DNA of 34,188 nucleotides from Clostridia bacterium (GCA_028698525.1 JAQVDB010000022.1:1-34188); one strand, 5' to 3'. Positions 17,364 through 26,212 are shown, counted from the stretch's first letter. Translations and numbers: made by a program. The notes: generated from the letters alone by a model not told the origin.

Positions 17364-18473
17364 ATGTTTGAGATAAGAGGAAAATATAATAATGCCAAGA
17401 TATTTACTGATAAACTTGATCAAGGTGCTATATATCAGATCAAAGAGCTTTGTGATCAGGAATTTGTAAAGGGCAGCATTATACGGATTATGCCTGATGC
17501 ACATGCAGGCATTGGTTGTACTATCGGTACGACCATGACAATAGAAGACAAGATTGTGCCTAACCTTGTGGGAGTCGACATAGGGTGTGGGATAGAAACT
17601 ATAAAGCTCAAACAAAAAGAAATAGACCTTGAAAAGCTAGATCAAGTAATTCACAGCTTTATACCTGCTGGTTTTAGTGTTAGAAAAAAAGAGCATGAAT
17701 ATGTGAAGCACATGGACTTTGACAGTCTTCTATGCAAAAAGCATGTAGATATTAAAAGGGCTAGGAAGAGCATAGGTACATTAGGCGGAGGAAACCATTT
17801 TATTGAAATAAATAAAGACAAGAATGAGAATTTGTATTTGGTGGTTCATTCCGGGAGCAGGCATCTAGGTAAACAGGTGGCAGAGTATTATCAGCGATTA
17901 GCTTATAATGAATTGTCAAGGTCTTTTGGAAAAGACAAAAAAATAAAAAAACAGCTGGCATATGTCCAGGATGATAGCTTTGATAGATATCTTAATGATA
18001 TGAAGTTGGTACAACGATATGCTGTATATAACCGTAAAGCAATAGTGGAGGAAATTATAAATAGGATGGATTTGGATGTCCAGCACCGATTTACTACCAT
18101 ACATAATTATATCGATTTAGATAATATGATTTTGAGAAAGGGAGCTATATCTGCCCAAAAGGACGAATTGATTTTGATTCCCATAAACATGAGGGATGGA
18201 AGCCTTATATGCAAAGGAAAGGGAAATAAAGATTGGAATTATTCGGCTCCACATGGTGCAGGCAGACTGATGAGCAGAAGAGAGGCTAAAAGGCAGTTTA
18301 GCCTTAAACAGTTCAGAAAAACAATGGAAGGTATATATTCTACAACTATTAACAAATCCACAATAGATGAATGCGCCTTGGCTTACAAGCCTATGGATGA
18401 AATAATCAACAATATAGAGGATACTGCAGAGATATTGGATATAATTAAGCCAGTTTATAATTTTAAAGGCTAA
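17364..18473 (+). CDS. RtcB-family RNA ligase, short bacterial type
   Basis: RtcB enzymes join RNA 3'-phosphate or 2',3'-cyclic phosphate ends to 5'-OH ends using GTP and manganese. The 369-residue protein has PDAHAGIGCTIG, the metal-binding VGVDIGCG (Asp72, Cys75), GTLGGGNHFIE, VVHSGSRHLGK and SAPHGAGRLMSRREA, whose His297 is the residue guanylylated in the family. It is shorter than E. coli RtcB (408) and matches the compact clade found in many Firmicutes. No RtcA, archease or RtcR-like regulator is next to it, so it stands alone, probably for RNA repair. ATG 17364 is preceded by GGAAGGGAGAGG. It lies 68 bases after the CDF gene and may share its transcript. Confidence 0.9.
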   Translation: MFEIRGKYNNAKIFTDKLDQGAIYQIKELCDQEFVKGSIIRIMPDAHAGIGCTIGTTMTIEDKIVPNLVGVDIGCGIETIKLKQKEIDLEKLDQVIHSFIPAGFSVRKKEHEYVKHMDFDSLLCKKHVDIKRARKSIGTLGGGNHFIEINKDKNENLYLVVHSGSRHLGKQVAEYYQRLAYNELSRSFGKDKKIKKQLAYVQDDSFDRYLNDMKLVQRYAVYNRKAIVEEIINRMDLDVQHRFTTIHNYIDLDNMILRKGAISAQKDELILIPINMRDGSLICKGKGNKDWNYSAPHGAGRLMSRREAKRQFSLKQFRKTMEGIYSTTINKSTIDECALAYKPMDEIINNIEDTAEILDIIKPVYNFKG

Positions 18474-18521
18474 ATTCATACTATATTGCTTTTTGGGTGG
18501 GCGTTAAATATTAAAATAGTT

Positions 18522-18638
18522 TTGCATTGTATGTATATATATGGTATAATTATAATCACAAAAGAATTAGTTAATAGAGCAAAGGAGAACCACATAAGGT
18601 CTATTTTAAATAGATTTTATGTGGTTTTTATTTTTTTG
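18522..18638 (+). ncRNA. First promoter-terminator cassette: short predicted transcript
   Basis: TTGCAT (18522-18527), 17 bases and TATAAT (18545-18550) make a strong promoter. About 38 bases later a long hairpin starts: AACCACATAA (18588-18597) pairs with 18617-18626, extended inward by G-U pairs and TCTATTT/AAATAGA, and is followed by a T-rich tail (18625-18637). The expected product is an RNA of roughly 75-80 bases that carries AAAGGAG right before the stem but no start codon. It may be a small RNA or an attenuated leader of the kinase operon. Confidence 0.5.
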
Positions 18639-18665
18639 GCGTTTGGTATATAAAAAGAAGGATTT

Positions 18666-18768
18666 TTGCATTCTATGTAGAATACATATATAACAGAAAA
18701 ATAGCAAAGATAGCATTTGTAAAAAGGGAGGGAAACCTGCAAATGGTCATACATTTGCAGGTTTTTAC
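18666..18768 (+). ncRNA. Second promoter-terminator cassette: short predicted transcript
   Basis: The arrangement of the preceding cassette recurs: TTGCAT (18666-18671), 17 bases, TATAAC (18689-18694), then after about 38 bases a 13-bp perfect hairpin (18733-18745 with 18752-18764) with a T-tail. GGGAGGG stands just before the stem. An ATG inside the stem (18743) opens an 18-codon frame to 18799, but the hairpin would hide it. The predicted RNA is about 70 bases. Function unknown. Confidence 0.5.
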
Positions 18769-18770
18769 TT

Positions 18771-18819
18771 TTATTTCAAAAACTATTTTTTTGAAATAAT
18801 ATATGTTTTATTGTAGAAT
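18771..18819 (+). promoter_or_regulatory. Kinase operon promoter with inverted repeat over the -35
   Basis: TTGAAA (18791-18796), a 17-base spacer and TAGAAT (18814-18819) form a promoter close to the kinase start. A perfect 12-bp inverted repeat (TTATTTCAAAAA 18771-18782 with 18788-18799, 5-base gap) covers the -35 and could be an operator. It is very AT-rich, so chance or a weak terminator role are alternatives. Confidence 0.55.
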
Positions 18820-18849
18820 ATATATATCTTTATGATCGCGGTGAAAAAT

Positions 18850-20640
18850 ATGACAAAATTAAAAAAAATGATTCAGGCTATCGTTAAAAATTTCAGGGAT
18901 TCATCAATAAAAGTAAAGATAAGCATAATGTTGATTATAGTTGCTTTTACGCCGATAATCATAATAGGTTTTACTTCGTACTATATCTCTAGATCCATAG
19001 TGGAAGAGAATACCATAAAAAGTACCCATTACAACTTGGAGCTGGCAAATAATGAGATGGAAAATGAATTGTATGAGATAGAAGATATTTCACTTATATT
19101 GTTATCAGATTATGATTTGCAAATATTGCTTGATCAAAATACAGTTATAAATAATAGATTGGCAAGAGAAGATAGAGTAAGATCTTTGCTAGATAAATAT
19201 GTGGCTACCAACGCAAAAATTAACTCTATTGCAATATTAGATGCTGAAGAATATTTAAAATACCATGATAGGAGAGACAGACTACTTGTTTTAAATAATT
19301 TCGAAAAAATTAGAAATAGTAGTGTGTTCAAAGACGTAAAAGCCCTTGGAGGGAAGCCTTTATGGGTGAATATAGGTGAAACAGCGGATGATATATCTCT
19401 GATAAGGGTGATCAATAAAGTAGGTACCAGACAGAAGTTGGGTTTTATTATGATCGATATAGATAAGTCGATATTAGGGAATATATCAAGGACTGTAAAT
19501 ACACCTGAAGATGGTAATATAATAATTAAAGACAAAACAAATAATATAATTTTTTCAAAATATGATGAAAACAAGAATATAATAGATAATTTTTTAAATA
19601 TAAAAAAATCCGCTGGATATGAATTTGTGAATATCGATGGAAATGAATACTTCCTTATATACAACACTTCAAATTATACTGATTGGCTTGTGGGAGTTTA
19701 CCTGCCTATAGACTATGTTTTTTCAACCAGCGAGATGATAAAAAATATCACAATGGTTGTTATTATAATATCTATTGTAATATCTATAATGTGGATGTTT
19801 GTAATCTCGGATTTTATTACAAAGCCTATAAAAGAGATCAGAAGTTTGATGGGGAAAGTGGAAAGAGGAAATCTGAGCGTGAGATTTAACAGTAAATATA
19901 ACGATGAGTTCGGGCAATTGGGAAATAGCTTTAATAAGATGCTATCCGAGATGAGGGGATTGATTGAAGAAATATACGAAAGTCAGTTAAAAATACGCAA
20001 GAATGAATTGAAGTCCCTTCAAATGCAGATAAATCCTCATTTTTTATACAATACGTTGGATACCATTAATTGGATGGCACAAAATGCAAAGCAATATGAA
20101 ATAGCTAGAGTATCCAGAGCGCTGGCTAATTATTTCAGGTTGAGTTTGAGCAAAGGTAAACAAGTGATCAGCATAGGAGATGAGTTGAGGCAGCTGGAGA
20201 ATTATTTAATAATACAAAAGACCCGATATCAGGACTTGATAAATGTTGAGATTGAGGCAGAGGATGAAATAAAAAGCTGTAAGATCATAAAACTTACACT
20301 TCAGCCTATAGTGGAAAATGCCATATACCATGGAATAAAGGAAAAAGGCTCAAAAGGCAATATATTTATTACAGCTAAATTGAGGGAAAACAGTATAATA
20401 TTCAAGATAAAAGATGATGGAATTGGAATGAAACCAGAAGAACTTGATGAATTGATAAGATCGGTAGAAATGACAAGGACAAAGGGGTTTGGTTTGAGCA
20501 ATGTTAATGAAAGAATAAAATTATATTTTGGCAACCAATATGGAATAAGTATACAAAGCAAATATGGAGTTGGTACTGAGGTTACTGTAATAATTCCTAA
20601 AATAAAAGAAGGTGACTTAGATGAAAATTTTGATAGTTGA
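18850..20640 (+). CDS. Sensor histidine kinase, YesM/LytS type
   Basis: This membrane sensor should phosphorylate the response regulator encoded next. Counting from ATG 18850 (596 residues), a first membrane helix (about 26-46) is followed by an extracellular dCache-like region, a second helix (about 298-320), HAMP (KPIKEIRSLMGKVERGNL), a His-kinase domain with phospho-acceptor His397 in QMQINPHFLYNTLD, and an ATPase domain with VENAIYHGIKEKG, DDGIGM and GFGLSNVNERI. The start is uncertain: ATG 18850 has a weak GGTGA site, while ATG 18832 has none but adds six residues. It overlaps the regulator gene by 20 bases. Such pairs usually sense extracellular carbohydrates and switch on a neighbouring sugar ABC operon, here the one starting at 22469 (inference). 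Confidence 0.93.
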   Translation: MTKLKKMIQAIVKNFRDSSIKVKISIMLIIVAFTPIIIIGFTSYYISRSIVEENTIKSTHYNLELANNEMENELYEIEDISLILLSDYDLQILLDQNTVINNRLAREDRVRSLLDKYVATNAKINSIAILDAEEYLKYHDRRDRLLVLNNFEKIRNSSVFKDVKALGGKPLWVNIGETADDISLIRVINKVGTRQKLGFIMIDIDKSILGNISRTVNTPEDGNIIIKDKTNNIIFSKYDENKNIIDNFLNIKKSAGYEFVNIDGNEYFLIYNTSNYTDWLVGVYLPIDYVFSTSEMIKNITMVVIIISIVISIMWMFVISDFITKPIKEIRSLMGKVERGNLSVRFNSKYNDEFGQLGNSFNKMLSEMRGLIEEIYESQLKIRKNELKSLQMQINPHFLYNTLDTINWMAQNAKQYEIARVSRALANYFRLSLSKGKQVISIGDELRQLENYLIIQKTRYQDLINVEIEAEDEIKSCKIIKLTLQPIVENAIYHGIKEKGSKGNIFITAKLRENSIIFKIKDDGIGMKPEELDELIRSVEMTRTKGFGLSNVNERIKLYFGNQYGISIQSKYGVGTEVTVIIPKIKEGDLDENFDS

Positions 20641-22267
20641 AGATGAGTCATTTATAAGAAAAGGAATAATAAATAATATAGATTGGGATAAATTAGGCTT
20701 TGAAATGCCAATAGAGGCTAGCAATGGCTTGCAAGCACTGGATAAAATCATACAAGAGCATCCGGAGGTTGTGCTTCTAGATATTCGTCTCCCTAAAATG
20801 AATGGGTTAGAGCTGTTGAGTGAAATAAGGAAGAAAGGCATTAATCTTGAAGTAATTGTTCTAAGCGGTCATGATGAGTTCGAATATGCTCAAAGGGCTA
20901 TGGAACTGGGGGTAAAGCAGTATTTATTGAAACCAGTAGCTTCGGATGAAATAGAAGAAGTGTTATCTAAAATAAGAGAGGAAATTATAAAAGAAAATAA
21001 TAGAAAAGAACAGATGAAAGAGATGAAGCAGCAAATAAAGAGAAATTTGCCTTCATTAAAGGCGGTGTATGTGAGCAGTTTATTGAACGGGACTATAAAT
21101 GATATAAGTGATATAAAAAGACAAGGTGAATATTTGGATATAAAGATTTCCGGTGAGTATTTTTGTGTGTTGGTGTGCATTATAGACCACGATGACCTAT
21201 CTTTAAAGACACTTAACGAAGAAGGCAAGAATATAAATAGATATCTTGTGACAAATTCCATAATCAAAGTATTGAAAGAAATGAATTTGAAGACTGAAGG
21301 TGATAGGGAAGGTATTGTTCATACACCTAACGAAAACGAGGTTGTACTCATAATAGGACAAAATCAAAAGAATAAAGTGCAATCTTTGAAATCTGTTATA
21401 GCTAGAAGAATAATCGAGTCAATAGAAGGCTACCAGGATTTTAATATAACTGTGGGTATAGGGAATACCTATCAAGGATTTAAAAATATAAAATACTCAT
21501 ATCAAGAGGCAAAAAACTCATGTGATTATAAGTTTTTGAGAGGGAAAAACCAAATAATAGATATAAAAGATGTTGAACCTGATAGTAATATATCTTTTTT
21601 CCTCCCCAATGATTTACAAAGGACCCTTACAAGCAGTATTAAGCAGGGGAATTCTACGCAAGTCAAAGAAATATTAGACGATTTTTTCGATCTTGTATTA
21701 GATAGCACTAAAGTACATTCTATAAATAATATTAAAGTAATATGTTGGGAGCTTTTATCAAATATACTAAGGGTGGTTGGCGAAATAGGTGGGGATATAT
21801 CTGATATTATAAAAAATATTGAGGAAGTGTATATAGAATTTGAAAAATTCGATACTATAAAAGAATTTAGGATTTATATTGAAGAGTTAACTGATAAAAT
21901 TATAGATTATGTGGTAAATAGAAGATATTTAAAATACAGGAGTGTTATAAGAGAAATCAATAAATATGTAGAGGTTAACTATAGTGATGAAGATTTGAAT
22001 CTTGATATTATCGCATCTCATGTCAATATGAATTCTAACTATATAAGTCATCTATATAAAAAAGAAACAGGAGAGAGCTTGACAAACTATATAAAGAAAG
22101 TTAGGATCCAAAAGTCTAAAGATTTTTTAAAAGACTTTGACAAAAAAATATATGATATAGCCTATCAGGTAGGTTTTAAAGATGCCCATTATTTTACCAT
22201 ATGTTTTAAAGAAGTTGTAGGCATCACACCCAGTGAATATAGGGAAAGCTTAAATATATTAGGTTAA
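20621..22267 (+). CDS. Response regulator with AraC-type DNA-binding domain, YesN type
   Basis: The 548-residue regulator has an N-terminal receiver (MKILIVEDESFIRKGI, phospho-acceptor Asp54 in VVLLDIRLPKMNG, and LLKPV with the conserved lysine), a long middle region with a coiled segment (about 120-145) and a GGDEF-derived fold typical of YesN proteins, and a C-terminal double HTH of the AraC family (LDIIASHVNMNSNYISHLYK and IYDIAYQVGFKDAHYFTICF, ending GITPSEYRES). ATG 20621 lies inside the kinase gene behind AAGGTGA, giving translational coupling. Its likely target is the promoter of the sugar importer genes 200 bases downstream, in whose leader a small inverted repeat (22382-22389 with 22396-22403) might be a site. 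Confidence 0.93.
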   Translation: MKILIVEDESFIRKGIINNIDWDKLGFEMPIEASNGLQALDKIIQEHPEVVLLDIRLPKMNGLELLSEIRKKGINLEVIVLSGHDEFEYAQRAMELGVKQYLLKPVASDEIEEVLSKIREEIIKENNRKEQMKEMKQQIKRNLPSLKAVYVSSLLNGTINDISDIKRQGEYLDIKISGEYFCVLVCIIDHDDLSLKTLNEEGKNINRYLVTNSIIKVLKEMNLKTEGDREGIVHTPNENEVVLIIGQNQKNKVQSLKSVIARRIIESIEGYQDFNITVGIGNTYQGFKNIKYSYQEAKNSCDYKFLRGKNQIIDIKDVEPDSNISFFLPNDLQRTLTSSIKQGNSTQVKEILDDFFDLVLDSTKVHSINNIKVICWELLSNILRVVGEIGGDISDIIKNIEEVYIEFEKFDTIKEFRIYIEELTDKIIDYVVNRRYLKYRSVIREINKYVEVNYSDEDLNLDIIASHVNMNSNYISHLYKKETGESLTNYIKKVRIQKSKDFLKDFDKKIYDIAYQVGFKDAHYFTICFKEVVGITPSEYRESLNILG

Positions 22268-22294
22268 AATGCCCGATAAAAGGGCATTTTTTTT
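22266..22294 (+). terminator. Terminator after the response regulator
   Basis: Bases 22266-22274 (AAAATGCCC) pair perfectly with 22282-22290 across a 7-base loop and run into eight T residues (22287-22294). This is a good Rho-independent terminator separating the regulatory pair from the importer operon. Confidence 0.9.
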
Positions 22295-22468
22295 ATCAAT
22301 TTGTCTAAGATATTTTAGGGTGTTCTAAAAAAAATGAAAACTTCATTTAGATATTAAGCATATAATATTTATTGAAGCAGCTTATGTTTATTAAAAAACA
22401 TAAAATACTTAATGGAGTGTGCCGCTTTATAATTTAATTAATAGTTACAATGAAAGGAGAAATATTAG

Positions 22469-23854
22469 ATGAAAAAGTCACTAGCAAAATTAATTCTAAC
22501 AATTATGATTTTGAGTTTAATTGTTGTTGCAGTGGGTTGTGGTGGTCAAGACCAGCAAGATGGCCAAGACGACCAGAATGACAAAGTTTCAGAAGGAGAC
22601 TCAAACGAAGGTGACGGTGAATCCGTAGAAATCGTTTGGTGGCAGTATCCTAGATTCACAAACATAGAAGAAAAAGAAGTCGGTGATTTTGAAAGTGAAA
22701 TCATAGCGGACTTTGAAGAGGAAAATCCAAACATAAAAGTTAAAATCGAGATGATTCCTTGGAATGGTGGACCTGAAAAGGTGAACGTTGCTATAGCTTC
22801 AAACAGTACACCTGATGTTCTCTTCGATTATCCAGGAAGAATAATGGGTTACGCAACACAGGATGTACTTGTTCCTTTAGATGATGTAGTTACAGATGAT
22901 ATAAAAGGTGATATTCCGGAGAATCTACTCCAGGCATGTCAGCTTGATGGAACAACTTATATGTATCCATGTGGTGCAACTCCAATTGTAGTAGCTGTTA
23001 ACCTTGATTTCTTTAAAGAAATAGGTAAAGAGGATTTATTACCTTTGGATAAAGAAGATAGAACTTGGACCCTAGAAGAATTTGAAACAGCTCTAAAGGC
23101 AGTAAAGGATAGCGGTAAGGATGTATATCCTTCAATGTTATTTGCAGGGAATGAGCAAGGAGACTCTTCTATGAGGATGTTTATTCAATCTGCATTTGAT
23201 GCTGAACTGATCAATGATGATCATACAGAAATCATATTTAACAACGAGAATGCAGTTAAAGGTCTTGAGTGGATGATTGAAAAATATAAAGAAGGATTAT
23301 TTGCTCCAGGGGCAGAATCGACTGTATCCTTGGATGTAGTTGAGACATTCTTCCAGACAAAATCTGCTATCAATATTATGGCATCACCTCAACATCATGG
23401 ATTGCATGAGACATATATAGCTGATGGTAAAGCTGAAGAATTTGAATGGGCTTTATTCCCATATCCAAATGCAGAAGGGAAAGATCCTAAGGCAGAAGTT
23501 CAATTGAGTGGATTCTGTGTGTTTGATAATGAAGACGAAGCAAAAGCTGAAGCTGCAAAGAAACTTATTAAATTCATACTGGATAGCGACAAATATAAAG
23601 ATCAAGCTGTTGTAGCTACAGGCCAGCTTCCTGTGAGAAATTCCATGACAGGTCTTTACGATGATGAAGACTATCAGTTTTCTGAAAACTTATTGAAATA
23701 TGCTGCAGACACTGCTTATACAGCAAACAACTATGCAGGGATGAGAACTAAATGGTATCCAAATATTCAGGGTGCTTTAACAGAAAAATTGAGTGCACAA
23801 GAAGCTTTGGATGCATTTGCAAAAGAAGGCACAGAAGAAATAAACAAAGAATAA
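22469..23854 (+). CDS. Sugar-binding lipoprotein of ABC transporter
   Basis: This 461-residue extracellular solute-binding protein (family 1) captures a carbohydrate for the permeases encoded next. The N-terminus is a lipoprotein signal: MKKSLAK, a hydrophobic core and VAVGC with lipidated Cys24, followed by a low-complexity acidic linker (GQDQQDGQDDQND...) to about residue 50. The mature fold begins with VEIVWWQYP and continues with NPNIKVKIEMIPWNG and NSTPDVLFDYPG; the C-terminus has a helical region ending in DAFAKEGTEEINKE. AAAGGAG lies seven bases before ATG 22469. The sugar cannot be read from the sequence, and no glycosidase or phosphorylase is in the operon. Regulation by the YesM/YesN pair upstream is likely. 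Confidence 0.92.
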   Translation: MKKSLAKLILTIMILSLIVVAVGCGGQDQQDGQDDQNDKVSEGDSNEGDGESVEIVWWQYPRFTNIEEKEVGDFESEIIADFEEENPNIKVKIEMIPWNGGPEKVNVAIASNSTPDVLFDYPGRIMGYATQDVLVPLDDVVTDDIKGDIPENLLQACQLDGTTYMYPCGATPIVVAVNLDFFKEIGKEDLLPLDKEDRTWTLEEFETALKAVKDSGKDVYPSMLFAGNEQGDSSMRMFIQSAFDAELINDDHTEIIFNNENAVKGLEWMIEKYKEGLFAPGAESTVSLDVVETFFQTKSAINIMASPQHHGLHETYIADGKAEEFEWALFPYPNAEGKDPKAEVQLSGFCVFDNEDEAKAEAAKKLIKFILDSDKYKDQAVVATGQLPVRNSMTGLYDDEDYQFSENLLKYAADTAYTANNYAGMRTKWYPNIQGALTEKLSAQEALDAFAKEGTEEINKE

Positions 23855-23882
23855 TTGATAAGTTTTGTGATTTAATTGTTAA

Positions 23883-23922
23883 CAGATAAATATATTGCCC
23901 TTAAGGGCGATATATTTATCTG
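23883..23922 (+). promoter_or_regulatory. Intercistronic stem-loop after the sugar-binding lipoprotein gene
   Basis: An 18-bp stem with a single G-U pair (23883-23900 with 23905-23922) closes a TTAA loop, with no T-run behind it. Like the hairpin at 471-504, it lies between the binding-protein gene and the first permease gene, where it can protect the abundant upstream mRNA or reduce read-through. Confidence 0.75.
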
Positions 23923-23973
23923 GATTTAATTGAGCATAGTATTTATACATGTTTAATTGAAAGGGGAGAGGAC

Positions 23974-24858
23974 ATGAAGAAGAGTTTTCAAGCTAAGATG
24001 AGAGATTGGCTCCCGGGATATATGTTTTTGTTGCCTGCAATGTTCTTTTTTATTCTTTTTGTTGTATATCCTATGATAAAAGGAATAACTATAAGTTTTT
24101 ATGATTATACAGCAACAAAATATGAATTTACCGGATTTAGCAATTTTACGTATCTTTTAAAAGATGAGAATTTTATAAAATCTATGCAAAACACTATATT
24201 ATTTGTTATAGGCAATGTACCCTTAGTACTGATATTTTCACTGTTTGTATCTATAGTTATATATAATAAATCAGAATTTACAAGGTCGTTTTTCAGGGCA
24301 ACATTTTATCTGCCCGCAGTATCATCTATAGTAACTATTTCTATAGTGTGGAAATGGATATACAGCCCTAGGGGCGGTATATTGAACAAGATAATGGAAT
24401 CATTTGGTGCACAGCCGATCAACTGGTTGGGCGATGAAAGATATGCATTAACTGCGATGATAATAATACTATTTACTCTGTCGGTAGGCCAGCCAATAAT
24501 CCTATATATAGCTGCATTGGGCAATATACCAAAAGATTATATTGAGGTGGCAGACCTGGATGGTGCCACACCATGGGATAAATTTAAAAACATTTATTGG
24601 CCTTTAATATTGCCAACTACATTGTATATAGTAATAATAACTACCATAAATTCATTCCAGACATTTGCCATAGTGCAATTGCTGACAGGTGGAGGACCTT
24701 TCTATAGAACCTCAACCATATTGTTTACGTTGTATAAATCAGCGTTTGAATTGCAAAATTACGGACTTGCATCTGCTATGGGTGTAATATTGGCAGTGAT
24801 AGTAGTGATAATATCTGTAATACAATACAAATACCTATCTACTGATGTGGAATATTAA
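23974..24858 (+). CDS. Sugar ABC transporter permease, MalF/UgpA type
   Basis: The 294-residue membrane protein starts after a ribosome site AAGGGGAGAGG. Membrane segments are clear: GYMFLLPAMFFFILFVVYPM at about residues 14-33, and five more. The loop motif that contacts the ATPase is IPKDYIEVADLDGATPWDKF followed by WPLILPT. The second half holds LLTGGGPFYRTSTILFTLY, common in oligosaccharide permeases of this type. The next gene follows 15 bases later. With that partner and the lipoprotein upstream, it forms an importer whose ATPase must be supplied from elsewhere (MsmX-like). Substrate unknown. Confidence 0.92.
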   Translation: MKKSFQAKMRDWLPGYMFLLPAMFFFILFVVYPMIKGITISFYDYTATKYEFTGFSNFTYLLKDENFIKSMQNTILFVIGNVPLVLIFSLFVSIVIYNKSEFTRSFFRATFYLPAVSSIVTISIVWKWIYSPRGGILNKIMESFGAQPINWLGDERYALTAMIIILFTLSVGQPIILYIAALGNIPKDYIEVADLDGATPWDKFKNIYWPLILPTTLYIVIITTINSFQTFAIVQLLTGGGPFYRTSTILFTLYKSAFELQNYGLASAMGVILAVIVVIISVIQYKYLSTDVEY

Positions 24859-24873
24859 GGAGGGAGGAGCAGA

Positions 24874-25722
24874 ATGAAAGATTATGATGTTGTCGGAAGA
24901 AAAAAAGGAGTTTCAGCAGGACATGTAGTAGCTGTTATAGTGATATGCTTGTTCGCAGCGTTTTTCCTGTTCCCATTCTATTGGATGATAACAGGTTCGT
25001 TCAAGCCAATGGCATCAGTAACTGCATCATCCCTGGAGATATTCCCGTCTACACTATCTACAATGAACTGGGAAAAGCTGTTTAAGTACCCTGCATTCAA
25101 ATGGCTGTTCAACAGTATGTTTACAGCATTTGGAACAATGGTGCTTGTATGTTTTACATCTGCGATGGCAGGCTATTCGCTGGCCAAAAAGCAATATCCC
25201 GGTAGAGAAGCATTGTTCTGGCTGTTCGTAGGAATGATGACTCTTCCCAGACAGGTGCTATTGGTTCCGCTTTTTACAATGGTATCAAAATGGGGTTGGT
25301 TGGATAGTTTTGAAGGTTTGATATTTCCTGCAGTAGGTTGGCCTTTTGGGGTATTCCTAATGAAACAGTTTAGCCAGACATTGCCTACTGAGCTGTTGGA
25401 AGCAGCCAAGATAGACGGATGTTCAGAGTTTAGGACATTTTGGGACATAGTATTGCCACTGGTAAAGCCAGGAATGGGCGCACTGGCAATATTCACATTC
25501 ATGACTAGTTGGAACGATTATTTTTGGCAATTAGTATTGATCCAGAGCACCCCCATGAAGACACTTCCTTTAGGAGTTGCTGGACTGCAGATGGAATGGG
25601 GTACTGACTATGGACTGCTTATGGCAGGAGGAACAGCATCTTCCCTGCCCATGATTGTAGTATTCCTTGCATTCCAGAAATACTTTACAAAGGGTATAAC
25701 TCTTGGGGCAGTCAAAGGATGA
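24874..25722 (+). CDS. Sugar ABC transporter permease, MalG type
   Basis: This 282-residue permease completes the second importer. ATG 24874 follows AAGGAGGGAGGAG. The first membrane helix is VVAVIVICLFAAFFLFPFYW (about residues 18-37), followed by MITGSFKP, a signature of this group. The EAA loop is LPTELLEAAKIDGCSEFRTF followed by IVLPL. The C-terminus KYFTKGITLGAVKG is typical. Codon use is less AT-biased than in the first importer (more GCA, CTG), and the same holds for the lipoprotein gene, which suggests high expression or a different history (impression, not measured). A strong terminator follows. Confidence 0.92.
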   Translation: MKDYDVVGRKKGVSAGHVVAVIVICLFAAFFLFPFYWMITGSFKPMASVTASSLEIFPSTLSTMNWEKLFKYPAFKWLFNSMFTAFGTMVLVCFTSAMAGYSLAKKQYPGREALFWLFVGMMTLPRQVLLVPLFTMVSKWGWLDSFEGLIFPAVGWPFGVFLMKQFSQTLPTELLEAAKIDGCSEFRTFWDIVLPLVKPGMGALAIFTFMTSWNDYFWQLVLIQSTPMKTLPLGVAGLQMEWGTDYGLLMAGGTASSLPMIVVFLAFQKYFTKGITLGAVKG

Positions 25723-25734
25723 TTTATATATATT

Positions 25735-25769
25735 AAAATCCGATAGCAGAAAGGTTATCGGATTTTTTT
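25735..25769 (+). terminator. Terminator of the second sugar importer operon
   Basis: AAAATCCGATA (25735-25745) pairs with TATCGGATTTT (25756-25766) over a 10-base loop and runs into seven T residues (25763-25769). This is a classic Rho-independent terminator. Confidence 0.93.
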
Positions 25770-25898
25770 ATGCATAACGTTTCTATTGAATACTGTGGAA
25801 AACAGATAAAAATATATTATTTTTGTCTGTTTAGGTCATCTTTAGCTAGCCTTTCAGAATAGATATTAATTAGATATTTAATCTGGGAGGTGTTTATA

Positions 25899-26162
25899 TT
25901 GGACTTTTCTTTGACAATAAGCTATATTATTCCTGTCATGATAGCTTTAGCAAAAGTAGCTCAGATGTTAGGAGTACCTAAAAAATTTATTCCTGTATTT
26001 AATATTGTTTCAGGCATAATCCTAAGTGTTTTTTATTTGAATCCACTGAACATCAAGACCGGAATATTGGAAGGTATTATAGCAGGACTATCCGCATCAG
26101 GTCTGTATTCGGGGGTTAAAAATACTATTCAAGGTGTGAGAGAGCAAAGAAGTATTTTGTGA
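25899..26162 (+). CDS. Small holin-like membrane protein
   Basis: An 87-residue hydrophobic protein starts at TTG 25899, eight bases after GGAGG; the earlier GTG at 25890 overlaps that site. It has two to three membrane segments (SLTISYIIPVMIALAKVA; FIPVFNIVSGIILSVFYL; GIIAGLSASGLYSGV). The pattern, with a KKFIPV turn and a C-terminal IIAGLSASGLYSGVKNT, is like A118-type phage holins. No endolysin, tail or other phage gene is next to it, so it is a lone holin-like gene, either domesticated or a relic. It may serve in protein export or controlled lysis; this is not provable here. It converges with bioY. Confidence 0.7.
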   Translation: MDFSLTISYIIPVMIALAKVAQMLGVPKKFIPVFNIVSGIILSVFYLNPLNIKTGILEGIIAGLSASGLYSGVKNTIQGVREQRSIL

Positions 26163-26212
26163 CCGAAATAATATTGAAATTCTATAGGATAGAGATTAGT
26201 GCCTAATGAGGA

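Noticed and set aside
19134-19667. 177-codon open frame opposite the histidine kinase
   Set aside because: A low-complexity shadow rich in Ile, Leu, Phe and Ser, within a clear kinase gene on the plus strand.
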